Shown here: positions 1-7,403 of the stretch, piece after piece
Layout: the number at the start of each line of letters is the position of its first letter
Position numbering within the stretch: the first letter of the stretch is position 1
NCBI GenBank assembly: GCA_016932235.1
Contig: JAFGDF010000340.1
Coordinates: forward strand, 1-18,694
Reading direction: 5' to 3'
Source of the DNA: Deltaproteobacteria bacterium
Lineage (GTDB): Bacteria > Desulfobacterota > DSM-4660 > Desulfatiglandales > HGW-15
DNA length: 18,694 nucleotides
The notes under the pieces: model-generated
Seen by the model: the letters and a program-made list of their open reading frames with translations, nothing else
The model's database searches: none
Told to the model about the DNA's origin: nothing
Program-made: the position numbers and the translations under genes

Positions 1-1170
1 ACCATGAAACTTGTTCCGTATCAGGTTGATTCGCTTAATTTCCTCATCCGAAACCTTACGACCGGTTGGGTATTTGCGGCGATCCAGACGACATGTCACT
101 TGAAGCCCTTTGGCCGTTGTTGTGCGAGATATAAGATTTACTATAGTTTCATAATCTCGAAGCGGCTCGCCACGCCAATTAGAGGAGATAAAAGAGAATA
201 AGCGGTGTTCAACCTTATTCCATTTGCTGGTGCCCGGTGGAAAGTGACAGACTGCAATCACAAGGCCGGTTTCATCCGCGAACTTTTGCAGCTCCAATTT
301 CCAGAGCCGCAATCTTGCGCCATTGCTGCCACCTCCATCAGCGGTAATAAGCAAACTTGTGGCCTGCGAATATAATGATCGACCTTCGATGCGCCACCAA
401 CCTCTGATGGATGCGACTGCAAACGCCCCTGTATCATGATCCGTCCCCACGTTCACGAATCCCGTATTACGAGCGAGATCATAAATGCCATATGGATATG
501 CACGAGGAACGTCAGGAGAAGGAAAGTCGTGTCCATTTACTTTAAAGGGCTGCTTTGCAGGAAGCCACTGCTTACCGCCATTATCATAGTTCCCGAGCAG
601 TTCTTTTTTCTTGGTGTCCACTGATATTACCGGCATGCCTTTTGACAAGGCTCGCTTCACCTGTTTGTTGATATGACGGAACTGCGCGTCGCGGTCCGGG
701 TGATCCGCACCTTCTTCCGTCTTCCGATTGCTTTGGAGGCTGTAGTTCTGTTCGCGCAGAAGTTGTGCCACTTTTTCATGGCTTATCGGGTGCTTCTTCC
801 CGGATAGCTGAGCGGCGAGAGTCCGAGTGCTTTTACAGATCCAGCGCAATGGAGATTCAGGATCTCCCCGTGTCTCCGGTTCAATGAGACGATCCAGTAA
901 AACAAGGAGCTTGGGATCTCGATCGACAATGTTCTTACGACCCGCGCCTGATCGACGAATGCGTCCCGGCATTGCATCTCCTGCCGCGATTTCGCGAATA
1001 CCTTTGGTAATGGCTTTTCGCGAAAGCCCACAAGCCATTCGAATTTTCGATACCCCTCCATACCCCAATGAAAGAGCTTCGTTTGCCGCCATAAGTCGCC
1101 GGCTGCGTTCATCGAGTAGCGGCCATATGTTGGAAAACTTATTTCGAAGCGAATTCGTATCTTTCTTCAT
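1..1170 (-). CDS. ISAzo13-family transposase (3' end cut by window edge)
   Basis: The frame is open for 390 codons from an ATG at 1170-1168 to the window edge, with no stop or frameshift; I translated it line by line. It catalyses movement of its insertion sequence. The protein starts MKKDTNSLRNKFSNIWPLLD, followed by the helix-turn-helix-like stretch LGYGGVSKIRMACGLSRKAI. The later pieces SVDTKKKELLGNY, NVGTDHDTGAF, LLITADGGGSNGAR and CHFPPGTSKWNKVEHRLFSF match the conserved blocks of ISAzo13-type (DDE, RNase H-like) transposases, with candidate acidic residues in SVDTKKKE, TADGGGSN and KVEHRLF. Family members are only a little longer than 390 residues, so perhaps ten or twenty C-terminal codons are missing. 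No good Shine-Dalgarno precedes the ATG. The gene looks functional. It points away from the EPS genes and marks the boundary of the locus. I could not define the terminal inverted repeats. Confidence 0.9.
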   Translation of the reverse strand, partial: MKKDTNSLRNKFSNIWPLLDERSRRLMAANEALSLGYGGVSKIRMACGLSRKAITKGIREIAAGDAMPGRIRRSGAGRKNIVDRDPKLLVLLDRLIEPETRGDPESPLRWICKSTRTLAAQLSGKKHPISHEKVAQLLREQNYSLQSNRKTEEGADHPDRDAQFRHINKQVKRALSKGMPVISVDTKKKELLGNYDNGGKQWLPAKQPFKVNGHDFPSPDVPRAYPYGIYDLARNTGFVNVGTDHDTGAFAVASIRGWWRIEGRSLYSQATSLLITADGGGSNGARLRLWKLELQKFADETGLVIAVCHFPPGTSKWNKVEHRLFSFISSNWRGEPLRDYETIVNLISRTTTAKGLQVTCRLDRRKYPTGRKVSDEEIKRINLIRNKFHG

Positions 1171-1241
1171 ACGAATCGAAGTATATCTTAATCTGCATTT
1201 AATTGCTACCTTTATTTATTGACGCTGCCTAATCGAGTGAA

Positions 1242-1271
1242 ATTATAGTTATAATCTTTATCAAAGGTCAA
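1242..1271 (-). promoter_or_regulatory. Putative sigma70 promoter of the transposase
   Basis: On the minus strand TTGACC (1271-1266) is followed after 18 bp by a perfect TATAAT (1247-1242), about 70 bp before the transposase ATG. The -10 box is also one arm of a 14-bp inverted repeat (1242-1255). This is a match to consensus only. Confidence 0.55.
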
Positions 1272-1335
1272 GATTATCGATGGATGAGGGGGCTCTATGA
1301 GCTCAATTCGGCTTGGGGGATTCCTCACTTTGTTG

Positions 1336-2205
1336 TCAGCAGGCAGGTGGATTCTTGTAGATTGGCAGGCGACTGCACACGTCCGATACGGTCGAAAAAT
1401 GAAAATCCGTCAGAAGCCGCTCGATTTTCCCCTTCATTTTCTTCAGATTGGTATAGTGCCTGAACCTTGAGCGAAGCGGTGCTGGTATGCGCGGCTGTTC
1501 GGGATCGAGTTCCCAGGGGTGGAAATAGACCATGGCCGGCTGATTTTCCGTCTCATTGATTTTCCTGATCGCCCATTTCGTAAATTTGTAGGGCAGCAAT
1601 CTTAGATATCCGCCACCGCCGACTCCGAAACGGATGCTGCCGTTTCCAATCGTTGTGGGGGGGAACTCAAAAATGCTGCCTCTCCAGTAGGGGAATCGTA
1701 GAGAACCGGGGATGCCGTACAAATCATGCCGAACCGGGAATATGGAAGAATCAATAGTAAACCCTTCCTCAACAAGAATATCCAGAGCCCAGAGCGTAGA
1801 CTCCACAATCGAAAAACTGGGCGCCCGGTAGCAATAAATCGGTCTCTGTATCTGCTCCGTTATGTCCCGGCGGACCTTGCGGACGTCTTCGCGAAATTCT
1901 TCCCTGGTCTGTCGATGGATGCGCTGATGCGCATACCCATGGCAGCCGATTTCATGGCCCGCTTCGGCAATTTTTTTAACCAGTCCGGGTAGCCTTTCCG
2001 CAACCCAGCCTAAAACATAAAATGTTGCCAAGGTATGATGTTTGGCTAAGATATCGAGAGTAAGATCGACATTTCTTTCAACACGGCATTCAAACGTATG
2101 CCAATCATCGCGTTGAATCCGTGAAACAAATGCCTCGACATGGAAATAGTCTTCCACGTCCACGCTCAAAGCATTCAGTATGGATTTTTGACGCGGGGGA
2201 TGCAA
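1336..2205 (-). CDS. XrtA-type polysaccharide deacetylase (NodB fold plus DUF3473)
   Basis: This 289-residue protein probably removes N-acetyl groups from the exported polysaccharide. NodB motifs are visible: SVDVEDYFH at 14-22 (the metal and catalytic Asp residues lie here), GHEIGCHGYAH at 83-93 (His89 and His93 as metal ligands) and YRAPSFS at 126-132. The C-terminal part carries the DUF3473 signature HPWELDPEQPR (229-239) and FRHYTNL (248-254), which is typical of the deacetylase found in exosortase-associated EPS loci (the family I recall as TIGR03006). There is no signal peptide, as is usual for this subfamily. The start appears to be TTG at 2205-2203, 15 bp after the kinase stop; an in-frame stop lies just upstream and no ATG occurs before the catalytic Asp, so the true start cannot be far away. 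A GAGTGG stretch 6 bp upstream may serve as the ribosome site. It is the last gene of the minus-strand operon. Confidence 0.9.
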   Translation of the reverse strand: MHPPRQKSILNALSVDVEDYFHVEAFVSRIQRDDWHTFECRVERNVDLTLDILAKHHTLATFYVLGWVAERLPGLVKKIAEAGHEIGCHGYAHQRIHRQTREEFREDVRKVRRDITEQIQRPIYCYRAPSFSIVESTLWALDILVEEGFTIDSSIFPVRHDLYGIPGSLRFPYWRGSIFEFPPTTIGNGSIRFGVGGGGYLRLLPYKFTKWAIRKINETENQPAMVYFHPWELDPEQPRIPAPLRSRFRHYTNLKKMKGKIERLLTDFHFSTVSDVCSRLPIYKNPPAC

Positions 2206-2220
2206 TGCATGCCACTCTTT

Positions 2221-3144
2221 CTACTTTTTGTATTTGCCGTAATAATACTTGTAGTAGTACGTGGATGGATATTTTTGCTTTTGGCGATTAAAAACGATAC
2301 CGCAGATTTTCTCCCGCCCGATGTGTTCAATTGTCTCCTTGATGAGCTTGGAAGGGGTGGAATTTGCCCTTACAACCAGCAGAACCGTGTCGCACAGAGG
2401 TGCCAGCAGAGTCGCATCCGAAAGGGCCAGGACCGGTGGGGAGTCAATAATGACCCAATCGAATGTATCGGTCGCCTTTTTTATCGTCTTCTCCAGGATA
2501 TCAGAACCCAGCAATTCCGTAGGATTTTGTGGAAGCGGTCCGGAGGGCATGAAAAAAAAATTGGAATCCGCCGATTTGAGCATAGAATCAAAAAACCCGG
2601 TATTCCCCTGCAGTACTTCCGACATGCCAATATTGCTGGTGGAACCGTTTACACCAAGATTATGGCCGGATCTGGGCTTTCTCATATCACAGTCAAGTAA
2701 GACCACCCTTTTCCCGGGCTCCTGGGCAAAAACACCGGCGAGGCTGGAAGAGGCAAAAGTCTTTCCTTCTTCCGGCACACTGCTTGTTACTAAAACAACC
2801 TTAATTTTCTTCTCTTTTTTCAAATGAGTCAGCTTGGTACGAAGCAATCGGAATTGTTCCCCTACTATTGTGAGAGGATCCAGTGTAGTTTTAAGCTCCA
2901 GATTTGCGTTGTTAAGTTCAAATTTATCGGCTTTGACTATTTCAGTTTCTATTGAAGACGTTGGATGTGCCGGATCACGCTGGGGAATTTCACCAGAGTC
3001 TTGCACCTGGAAGTCGTCTGGCCCTACAATCTCATCTGTGCAGCTTGGGTCAGGTTCAAAAACTACGGGTCCGGACTCGGCAGTCTCAGAACCTTTCTCT
3101 TTATCTACTCCTGTCTGTTTGAGAAATTTAAATATTTCACTCAT
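2221..3144 (-). CDS. XrtA-associated BY-type tyrosine autokinase (CpsD/CapB/Wzc-like ATPase)
   Basis: This 307-residue protein is a cytoplasmic ATPase and tyrosine autokinase that works with the Wzz-like partner encoded just upstream in transcription order to control polymer length. Residues 1-80 are a polar, acidic linker. LDPLTIVGEQFRLLRTKL (88-105) is the conserved lead-in of the family. Walker A is SSVPEEGKTFASSSLA (121-136, Lys128), Walker A' is VVLLDCDMRKP (147-157) and Walker B is WVIIDSPP (230-237). The block GPLPQNPTELL (202-212) is also characteristic. The C-terminus ends in a tyrosine cluster with eight Tyr between 292 and 305, the usual autophosphorylation tail. It fits the XrtA-associated kinase family (recalled as TIGR03018). 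It is separate from the Wzz protein rather than fused as in Wzc. The Shine-Dalgarno is weak, so the start is reasonable but not certain. Confidence 0.92.
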   Translation of the reverse strand: MSEIFKFLKQTGVDKEKGSETAESGPVVFEPDPSCTDEIVGPDDFQVQDSGEIPQRDPAHPTSSIETEIVKADKFELNNANLELKTTLDPLTIVGEQFRLLRTKLTHLKKEKKIKVVLVTSSVPEEGKTFASSSLAGVFAQEPGKRVVLLDCDMRKPRSGHNLGVNGSTSNIGMSEVLQGNTGFFDSMLKSADSNFFFMPSGPLPQNPTELLGSDILEKTIKKATDTFDWVIIDSPPVLALSDATLLAPLCDTVLLVVRANSTPSKLIKETIEHIGREKICGIVFNRQKQKYPSTYYYKYYYGKYKK

Positions 3145-3251
3145 TTATTCAATCACAGCAGCAATCGCCGGCCTTTTCTGTTAATTCTTCATTTAAAAGT
3201 AACCCACTCTAGTCTTTATCGGTAGTTCTCGCCGTTTCCTTTCCTGATATT

Positions 3252-4811
3252 TTACGCGCTTTTAGCCGTAGGCATTTTCCTGGATTTGCCTGCTTTCTTT
3301 TTGGATATTTCATAGATGGAAACTAACACCGGCAGCTTAAGAACTTTCACCGCTTCTTCCTCTGTACTCAGCGTGGAATCCAACAACTCTCGGCCAAAGG
3401 CAGCTCCGATACTCATTGCAACAGCTAATCCAAAACCCATGAAGGCTATTTGCGTACGATCGGGAAAAACAGGGTTTTCGGGCAAATTTGCCGGATCGAT
3501 AACTTCATACGTATCACTGTTTTTTGTATTCTCTAAATTCGCCGTCATTTGCGCCTGTAATTTGTCATCCTTGAGACTTCTGTATTGCCGCTCTAATAAA
3601 TCCCGGTCTCGCAGTAAAGCCGATAATTCCTGTTCAACCTGTGGCGCCAACTTTAACTTCTCTTCATATAATCTTATTTCGCTTTGGATAGCTTCTTTTT
3701 TCTTTTCAATACCAGCGATGGTATTCTGAATCAGCTCCTGCTCGAAATTGATACCGGCACTTTCAATGTTTGCGGTTCCATCCATTTCAGGTACAGGATT
3801 TTCATTCTCCGCTTCGACGGATGTCCCATCCATACCTAAAAACTGAGTATCATCTGGCATTGCATCCCCGATGGACTTTTTGGCGAGTCTCTTTTTTATG
3901 TCTCCAACTTCTTTGGCAATTTGAATTACATCCGGATGATTGGGTGTATATCTGGAAGAAAGTTCATCAAGTTGCGCCTCTTTTTCGGCAAGATCCGGAT
4001 CCGTTTCTTTATCCCCACCTTCTTCGTAATTCCCAAGAAGCGATTCTGTTGGCATCAGACTCTGCGTCATAAAATTTATTTGCTCCTGTTGTATCGCGCT
4101 TGCCTCCATAAGTTTTTTCTGGTTTAACGCATCCTGAAGTTTTTCCTCGATATCCATTAACTGTCGTTTCAATGCGCTCAACGCATTCATGTTCTCTGGA
4201 CGTTGCTCAGGGAGCCATCCCAGATGATCCAGCTTGAACTGCTTGATTTTTTCTTCCTGGTCGGCCAGGTACTGTTGGGTTTGTCGAAGCTGATCATCGA
4301 GAAATTGGTCGGTCTCCAAAGCCCTGCCCTTTCTGGATGAACTGCTGGTCTGTATTAAAAGTTCTACGATGCGCTCGGTAAAAGACTGAGCCAACTGGGG
4401 ATCAATAGAAACATATGAAATGGTGAAGGTGTTGTGCGATGTACTTTCTACTTGAACGTTTTTTCTGACTGAACGCACTGCGTTGTCCATAACAAAATCT
4501 TCATTAGCGCCATAGCCGCTAATCTGGAATTCCTGGATTAAACGTTCTAAAAAGCTCCTGCTCTGAATCAGTTGATTCACCGCGGCAATCTGTTCCCTTG
4601 GTGTCGACATATCCGAAGGGCGCACATAGTCCCTGGGAATCGGGGCTGTCTCGACTTGGAGCATCGCAGTAGATCTGAAAACATCCGGAGTATACAGGGA
4701 ATATGCAATAAATCCGCACGATACAATAAAGAAAGCCCCAAGAGCATACCATTTCCTCCGGAGCAGGATTTTCCAGTAGTCGGATGGATTCAAATTTTTC
4801 AGGTTCTTCAT
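3252..4811 (-). CDS. XrtA-type polysaccharide chain-length determinant (Wzz/PCP family)
   Basis: This 519-residue inner-membrane co-polymerase sets polysaccharide chain length. There is a membrane segment near 21-40 (ending FIAYSLY), a periplasmic region containing ETAPIPRDYVRPS and then long coiled-coil stretches rich in Gln, Glu and Lys. The proline-rich motif DPANLPENPVFPDR (about 439-452) stands directly before a second membrane segment (about 453-473). A short basic cytoplasmic tail follows. The layout and length fit the exosortase-locus subfamily (recalled as TIGR03007), which is longer than classical Wzz. I place the start at the ATG at 4811-4809, preceded by AAAGGA; the open frame extends 12 codons further to 4847, but those residues lack family character. 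Its partner kinase follows about 107 bp downstream, and that gap shows no terminator. Confidence 0.9.
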   Translation of the reverse strand: MKNLKNLNPSDYWKILLRRKWYALGAFFIVSCGFIAYSLYTPDVFRSTAMLQVETAPIPRDYVRPSDMSTPREQIAAVNQLIQSRSFLERLIQEFQISGYGANEDFVMDNAVRSVRKNVQVESTSHNTFTISYVSIDPQLAQSFTERIVELLIQTSSSSRKGRALETDQFLDDQLRQTQQYLADQEEKIKQFKLDHLGWLPEQRPENMNALSALKRQLMDIEEKLQDALNQKKLMEASAIQQEQINFMTQSLMPTESLLGNYEEGGDKETDPDLAEKEAQLDELSSRYTPNHPDVIQIAKEVGDIKKRLAKKSIGDAMPDDTQFLGMDGTSVEAENENPVPEMDGTANIESAGINFEQELIQNTIAGIEKKKEAIQSEIRLYEEKLKLAPQVEQELSALLRDRDLLERQYRSLKDDKLQAQMTANLENTKNSDTYEVIDPANLPENPVFPDRTQIAFMGFGLAVAMSIGAAFGRELLDSTLSTEEEAVKVLKLPVLVSIYEISKKKAGKSRKMPTAKSA

Positions 4812-4880
4812 ATATAGTCCTTTTATTTTTGCACATCGTGGTTCCATTTATTTTGGGGTAATAAAAGAAACCATAAATAA

Positions 4881-6320
4881 TCAATAACGATTATATCTCC
4901 GCGCCGGCCAGATATATTGAAAGCCTAAATAAGCGGTTATGCGTTCAATGTCCAGTCCTTCAATAGAAAAATCGCTTGTTTGCTGCCTCTGATAATAGGC
5001 ATTCAGTATCATCTGCAATGAATCAGCCAATGCAAATTCTAATCCACCTCCCCCGGAAAGTGTATTCAATAAACCACTGTAGGATTGATCCGTGCTTCGA
5101 TAATAAAAAGATTCCAGCCTGGTATACATCCAGCGGGTAATTCGATAACCAAAATTCACATTCGCATTGTCGGTCTGCATCAGCCTGGAAATGCCGATAG
5201 CCGAAGTGTATCCTCTTCTATAGGTTAAACTGAATGCGGCATTCAGGGATGTATAGCCTATGCCCGCCCTGACACTCTCCCCAATACGATTATCCCCCTG
5301 ATAATCGGTAAACTCAACCCCACCGCCCAACGAAACGCGCCATCGACGGCCCAGGTAAAAATCCAAACCGCCTACTTGAATTCTATGAATTCTTGTATCC
5401 CGGTATTGCTCATCCACTGCATTCAAATATGTCGTGTAGCTGTTCGTCAAATTTAGCCAATCCGTCAGCCGAAAATCAATGTTGCCGCCCACTTCTAGTG
5501 CATTGATATTTCTTATGCTTTGTTCGTCATATTTATAAAAATTATATCTTGCAAATATGCCCAGGTTTGTCCTCCGACCCGCTCTCTGATTCAGCGCTAC
5601 CCTTAGATTATTTCGGGTAATACGCTGCCTGTCCAGAATGACTTCGTTGGAAAAATCCGGCCCCTGTTGAAAGGGGGAATACATCGACAAGAAAGACCAG
5701 GAGTCGTTGTAGGAGGAACTAAATACATCATCTATTCGAAACAGCGTATTTTTTGAAATGCGATAAGAGTATCCCATGCGGGCATGATAATCGGGATTAT
5801 CGTTATTCCGTTTATTCGAGTGGCGCCTGTATCCTGCGCCGAAATCAACATGGAACCTGGATCGTTGTCGACCCAGGTTAATGAAAGCCTGGCCCGTCGC
5901 CGATGTTATCCCGGAAGATCGATTGATTTCGCTTCTATCGATATCCTCCGTATACCCCTGATACGCACTCAGTGAAAAACCGATTTTATTTCGCCGATTC
6001 AGAAAAACGTCGTCCCTTAAAGTCTGTGCTCCCCGTGATCTCGTTTCTTCAAATTTATCATCCTCAAATACTGCGGTCCCACTCATGATCGATACAGGAG
6101 CAGGTGTAGATTCCTGTGATGAAGAAAGATTACGCCTGCCGTCCTGGAGTTCATTCTGTTCCTCCTGGCGATCATCCGAATAGGGATTCAGGTCTTCCTG
6201 TGCCGCAAGGGTGCCTCCAGAAAAAACAAAAACAATTACTGTGCAGATCCAAATAAAAACCGGATTCCTTGTGGGATTTTTGCGACCTATTGAAGTAATT
6301 TCAGGGGACAACGACGACAT
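4881..6320 (-). CDS. Outer-membrane beta-barrel protein of the EPS export locus
   Basis: This protein of about 479 residues is predicted to sit in the outer membrane and help secrete the polymer. The N-terminus has a basic stretch (IGRKNPTRNP) and a hydrophobic segment (about 21-39) ending TLAAQ, a Sec signal with cleavage near 40. A polar linker rich in Glu, Gln, Asp and Ser follows (about 41-90). The rest shows alternating aromatic and polar residues typical of amphipathic strands, for example RVSLGGGVEFTDYQGD, and ends in aromatic residues (YNRY). It fits the beta-barrel family of XrtA loci (recalled as TIGR03016). The open frame reaches back to 6404, but that part overlaps the export gene; starts at 6326 or 6320 give a sensible signal peptide and only a 20-26 bp overlap, so translation is probably coupled. 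Confidence 0.82.
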   Translation of the reverse strand: MSSLSPEITSIGRKNPTRNPVFIWICTVIVFVFSGGTLAAQEDLNPYSDDRQEEQNELQDGRRNLSSSQESTPAPVSIMSGTAVFEDDKFEETRSRGAQTLRDDVFLNRRNKIGFSLSAYQGYTEDIDRSEINRSSGITSATGQAFINLGRQRSRFHVDFGAGYRRHSNKRNNDNPDYHARMGYSYRISKNTLFRIDDVFSSSYNDSWSFLSMYSPFQQGPDFSNEVILDRQRITRNNLRVALNQRAGRRTNLGIFARYNFYKYDEQSIRNINALEVGGNIDFRLTDWLNLTNSYTTYLNAVDEQYRDTRIHRIQVGGLDFYLGRRWRVSLGGGVEFTDYQGDNRIGESVRAGIGYTSLNAAFSLTYRRGYTSAIGISRLMQTDNANVNFGYRITRWMYTRLESFYYRSTDQSYSGLLNTLSGGGGLEFALADSLQMILNAYYQRQQTSDFSIEGLDIERITAYLGFQYIWPARRYNRY

Positions 6321-6888
6321 CTCCATTCTCGAGAACGATATTTTGTTGTAGGTTTTTGCCTTTGGCAACATCCTTGTAGTTGAATTCAAAATGCCGGGTA
6401 CCATTCCTGCTTTTTCTTACTATGACAATCTCATCCTTATCCGCATATTCCAGGCACCCCCCTGCCCTGGCGAGCAGCTCCAGCACGGTCATGGGGGAAC
6501 CGAGGTAGTAGACACCCGGCTTTGCAACCTGGCCGACTATCGAAACATAGCGGCTCCCTATTTTCAGCACAACCACAGTCACGGTGGGCGAAGAAACGAA
6601 TTCTTTCAGTTCTTCTTCAATTCTTTTCTTTAATTGTACCGGGGTTAACCCGCTTGCCTGTATGTCGCTTACTAACGGGATACTGATTTTCCCATCGGGC
6701 CGAACCATAACTTCCTGCACCGACAGGTCGGGCTCTTTCCAGACATCGATTCTCAGAACGTCTTCCAGTCCAATGGTGTAATCATCCGGTAGTGTTGGTT
6801 GTTCTTGATCAGAGACGGTTTCCTGGCTAAAAATCGGAATAACAGAAAAACATAGAATCAGGCATAAAGCATTAAGGAAAAATTTCAT
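6301..6888 (-). CDS. XrtA-type polysaccharide export protein (Wza-like, Poly_export + SLBB)
   Basis: This 195-residue periplasmic/outer-membrane export protein has a signal peptide at 1-22 (ending PIFSQ), a Poly_export domain (about 36-107) opening with DDYTIGLEDVLRIDVWKEPD, and an SLBB domain (about 112-160) containing GQVAKPGVYYLGSPMTVLEL. The end ENGDVVVVP is usual for the family. It is much shorter than E. coli Wza (about 380 residues) but matches the short export protein of exosortase loci (recalled as TIGR03027). Many relatives are lipoproteins; here no lipobox Cys is apparent, so secretion by signal peptidase I is more likely. The ATG at 6888 has a perfect GGAGGT 7 bp upstream, which decides the start over an in-frame ATG at 6918. 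It is the first gene of the minus-strand operon and overlaps the beta-barrel gene. Confidence 0.92.
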   Translation of the reverse strand: MKFFLNALCLILCFSVIPIFSQETVSDQEQPTLPDDYTIGLEDVLRIDVWKEPDLSVQEVMVRPDGKISIPLVSDIQASGLTPVQLKKRIEEELKEFVSSPTVTVVVLKIGSRYVSIVGQVAKPGVYYLGSPMTVLELLARAGGCLEYADKDEIVIVRKSRNGTRHFEFNYKDVAKGKNLQQNIVLENGDVVVVP

Positions 6889-6895
6889 TTTTAAC

Positions 6896-6901
6896 ACCTC
6901 C
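6896..6901 (-). promoter_or_regulatory. Strong Shine-Dalgarno of the export gene
   Basis: GGAGGT on the minus strand, 7 bp before the ATG at 6888. It is the best ribosome site I noticed in the window, and it fixes the start of the first operon gene. Confidence 0.85.
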
Positions 6902-6991
6902 AGAAAACCTATCGGCAAAATGCAGGTAAATAATGAAGATTCCCGGCAATTAATACGTGGGAGGCATCCAGCCTTCTATACAGATCCATGT

Positions 6992-7006
6992 ATTGATTAG
7001 ATCAAT
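6992..7006. promoter_or_regulatory. 15-bp palindrome, candidate operator
   Basis: ATTGAT-TAG-ATCAAT is a perfect 6-bp inverted repeat with a 3-bp spacer. It overlaps the last bases of the predicted minus-strand -10 box and would cover the transcription start, the usual place for a repressor. The function is inferred. Confidence 0.35.
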
Positions 7007-7033
7007 GCTATCCCAGCACCTCAAATCGGTCAA
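7005..7033 (-). promoter_or_regulatory. Candidate promoter of the export operon
   Basis: On the minus strand TTGACC (7033-7028) and TAGCAT (7010-7005) are 17 bp apart, about 115 bp before the export gene ATG. The -35 matches consensus at five of six positions and the -10 at four. Confidence 0.45.
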
Positions 7034-7121
7034 TAAATTAAACTGAAATGTTTTTTATTTTCTGCATAATATTGCATCTCCGCCGATTAAATTAATGTGT
7101 CTTCGGGAATATTCGTTCCAT

Positions 7122-7149
7122 TTGACTCGGAATACAAAAAGAATACAAT
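7122..7149 (+). promoter_or_regulatory. Candidate promoter of the plus-strand EPS genes
   Basis: TTGACT (7122-7127) and TACAAT (7144-7149) are 16 bp apart, each matching five of six consensus bases. Transcription from here would leave a leader of about 250 nt before the FemAB-like gene. Confidence 0.5.
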
Positions 7150-7208
7150 TTTTACGGGTGTCAGAAGCTGTGTCGTTATAATAATTCAGTCCTTATCTGA
7201 TTGATAGC

Positions 7209-7244
7209 CCCAATTTTGGGCAGTGCAACAAACAGCATTTTGTT
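7209..7244 (+). repeat. Two adjacent inverted repeats in the plus-strand leader
   Basis: CCCAA-TT-TTGGG (7209-7220) is followed by AACAAA-CAGCAT-TTTGTT (7227-7244). They could be regulator sites or weak leader hairpins; neither is followed by a U-run typical of a terminator. Confidence 0.35.
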
Positions 7245-7403
7245 ATCTTCTTGATTATATTGGACTTAAAACTATTTGCGCCTGTAACTGAAAGGGCGGA
7301 GCTATGTATAAATTATAAGAATCAAAGCTTTATCTCGAACCTGGTTTTATTGAGAAAAGAACTTATTAGCGAATAATTATCGAAAGGAAGTTTTTAAGGC
7401 CTT

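Larger units (their letters stand above)
6889..7403. other. 515-bp divergent intergenic regulatory region
   Basis: This AT-rich stretch between the minus-strand export operon and the plus-strand biosynthesis genes contains no frame that resembles a gene. It holds a candidate sigma70 promoter for each direction, a 15-bp palindrome at the minus-strand start point and two further inverted repeats in the plus-strand leader, each listed separately. I looked for a -24/-12 sigma54 site, since RpoN-type control is known for some XrtA EPS loci, and did not see a convincing one. Confidence 0.6.

Noticed and set aside
827..1222. 131-codon plus-strand frame
   Set aside because: It is a shadow of the transposase gene, which reads through the whole region on the minus strand.
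2140..2827. Plus-strand frames of 186 and 188 codons
   Set aside because: They lie opposite the deacetylase and kinase genes, whose motifs are unmistakable; the plus-strand translations show no family character.
6889..7403. Sigma54 (-24/-12) promoter for the EPS operons
   Set aside because: I scanned for GG-N10-GC with surrounding consensus on both strands and found no convincing match.
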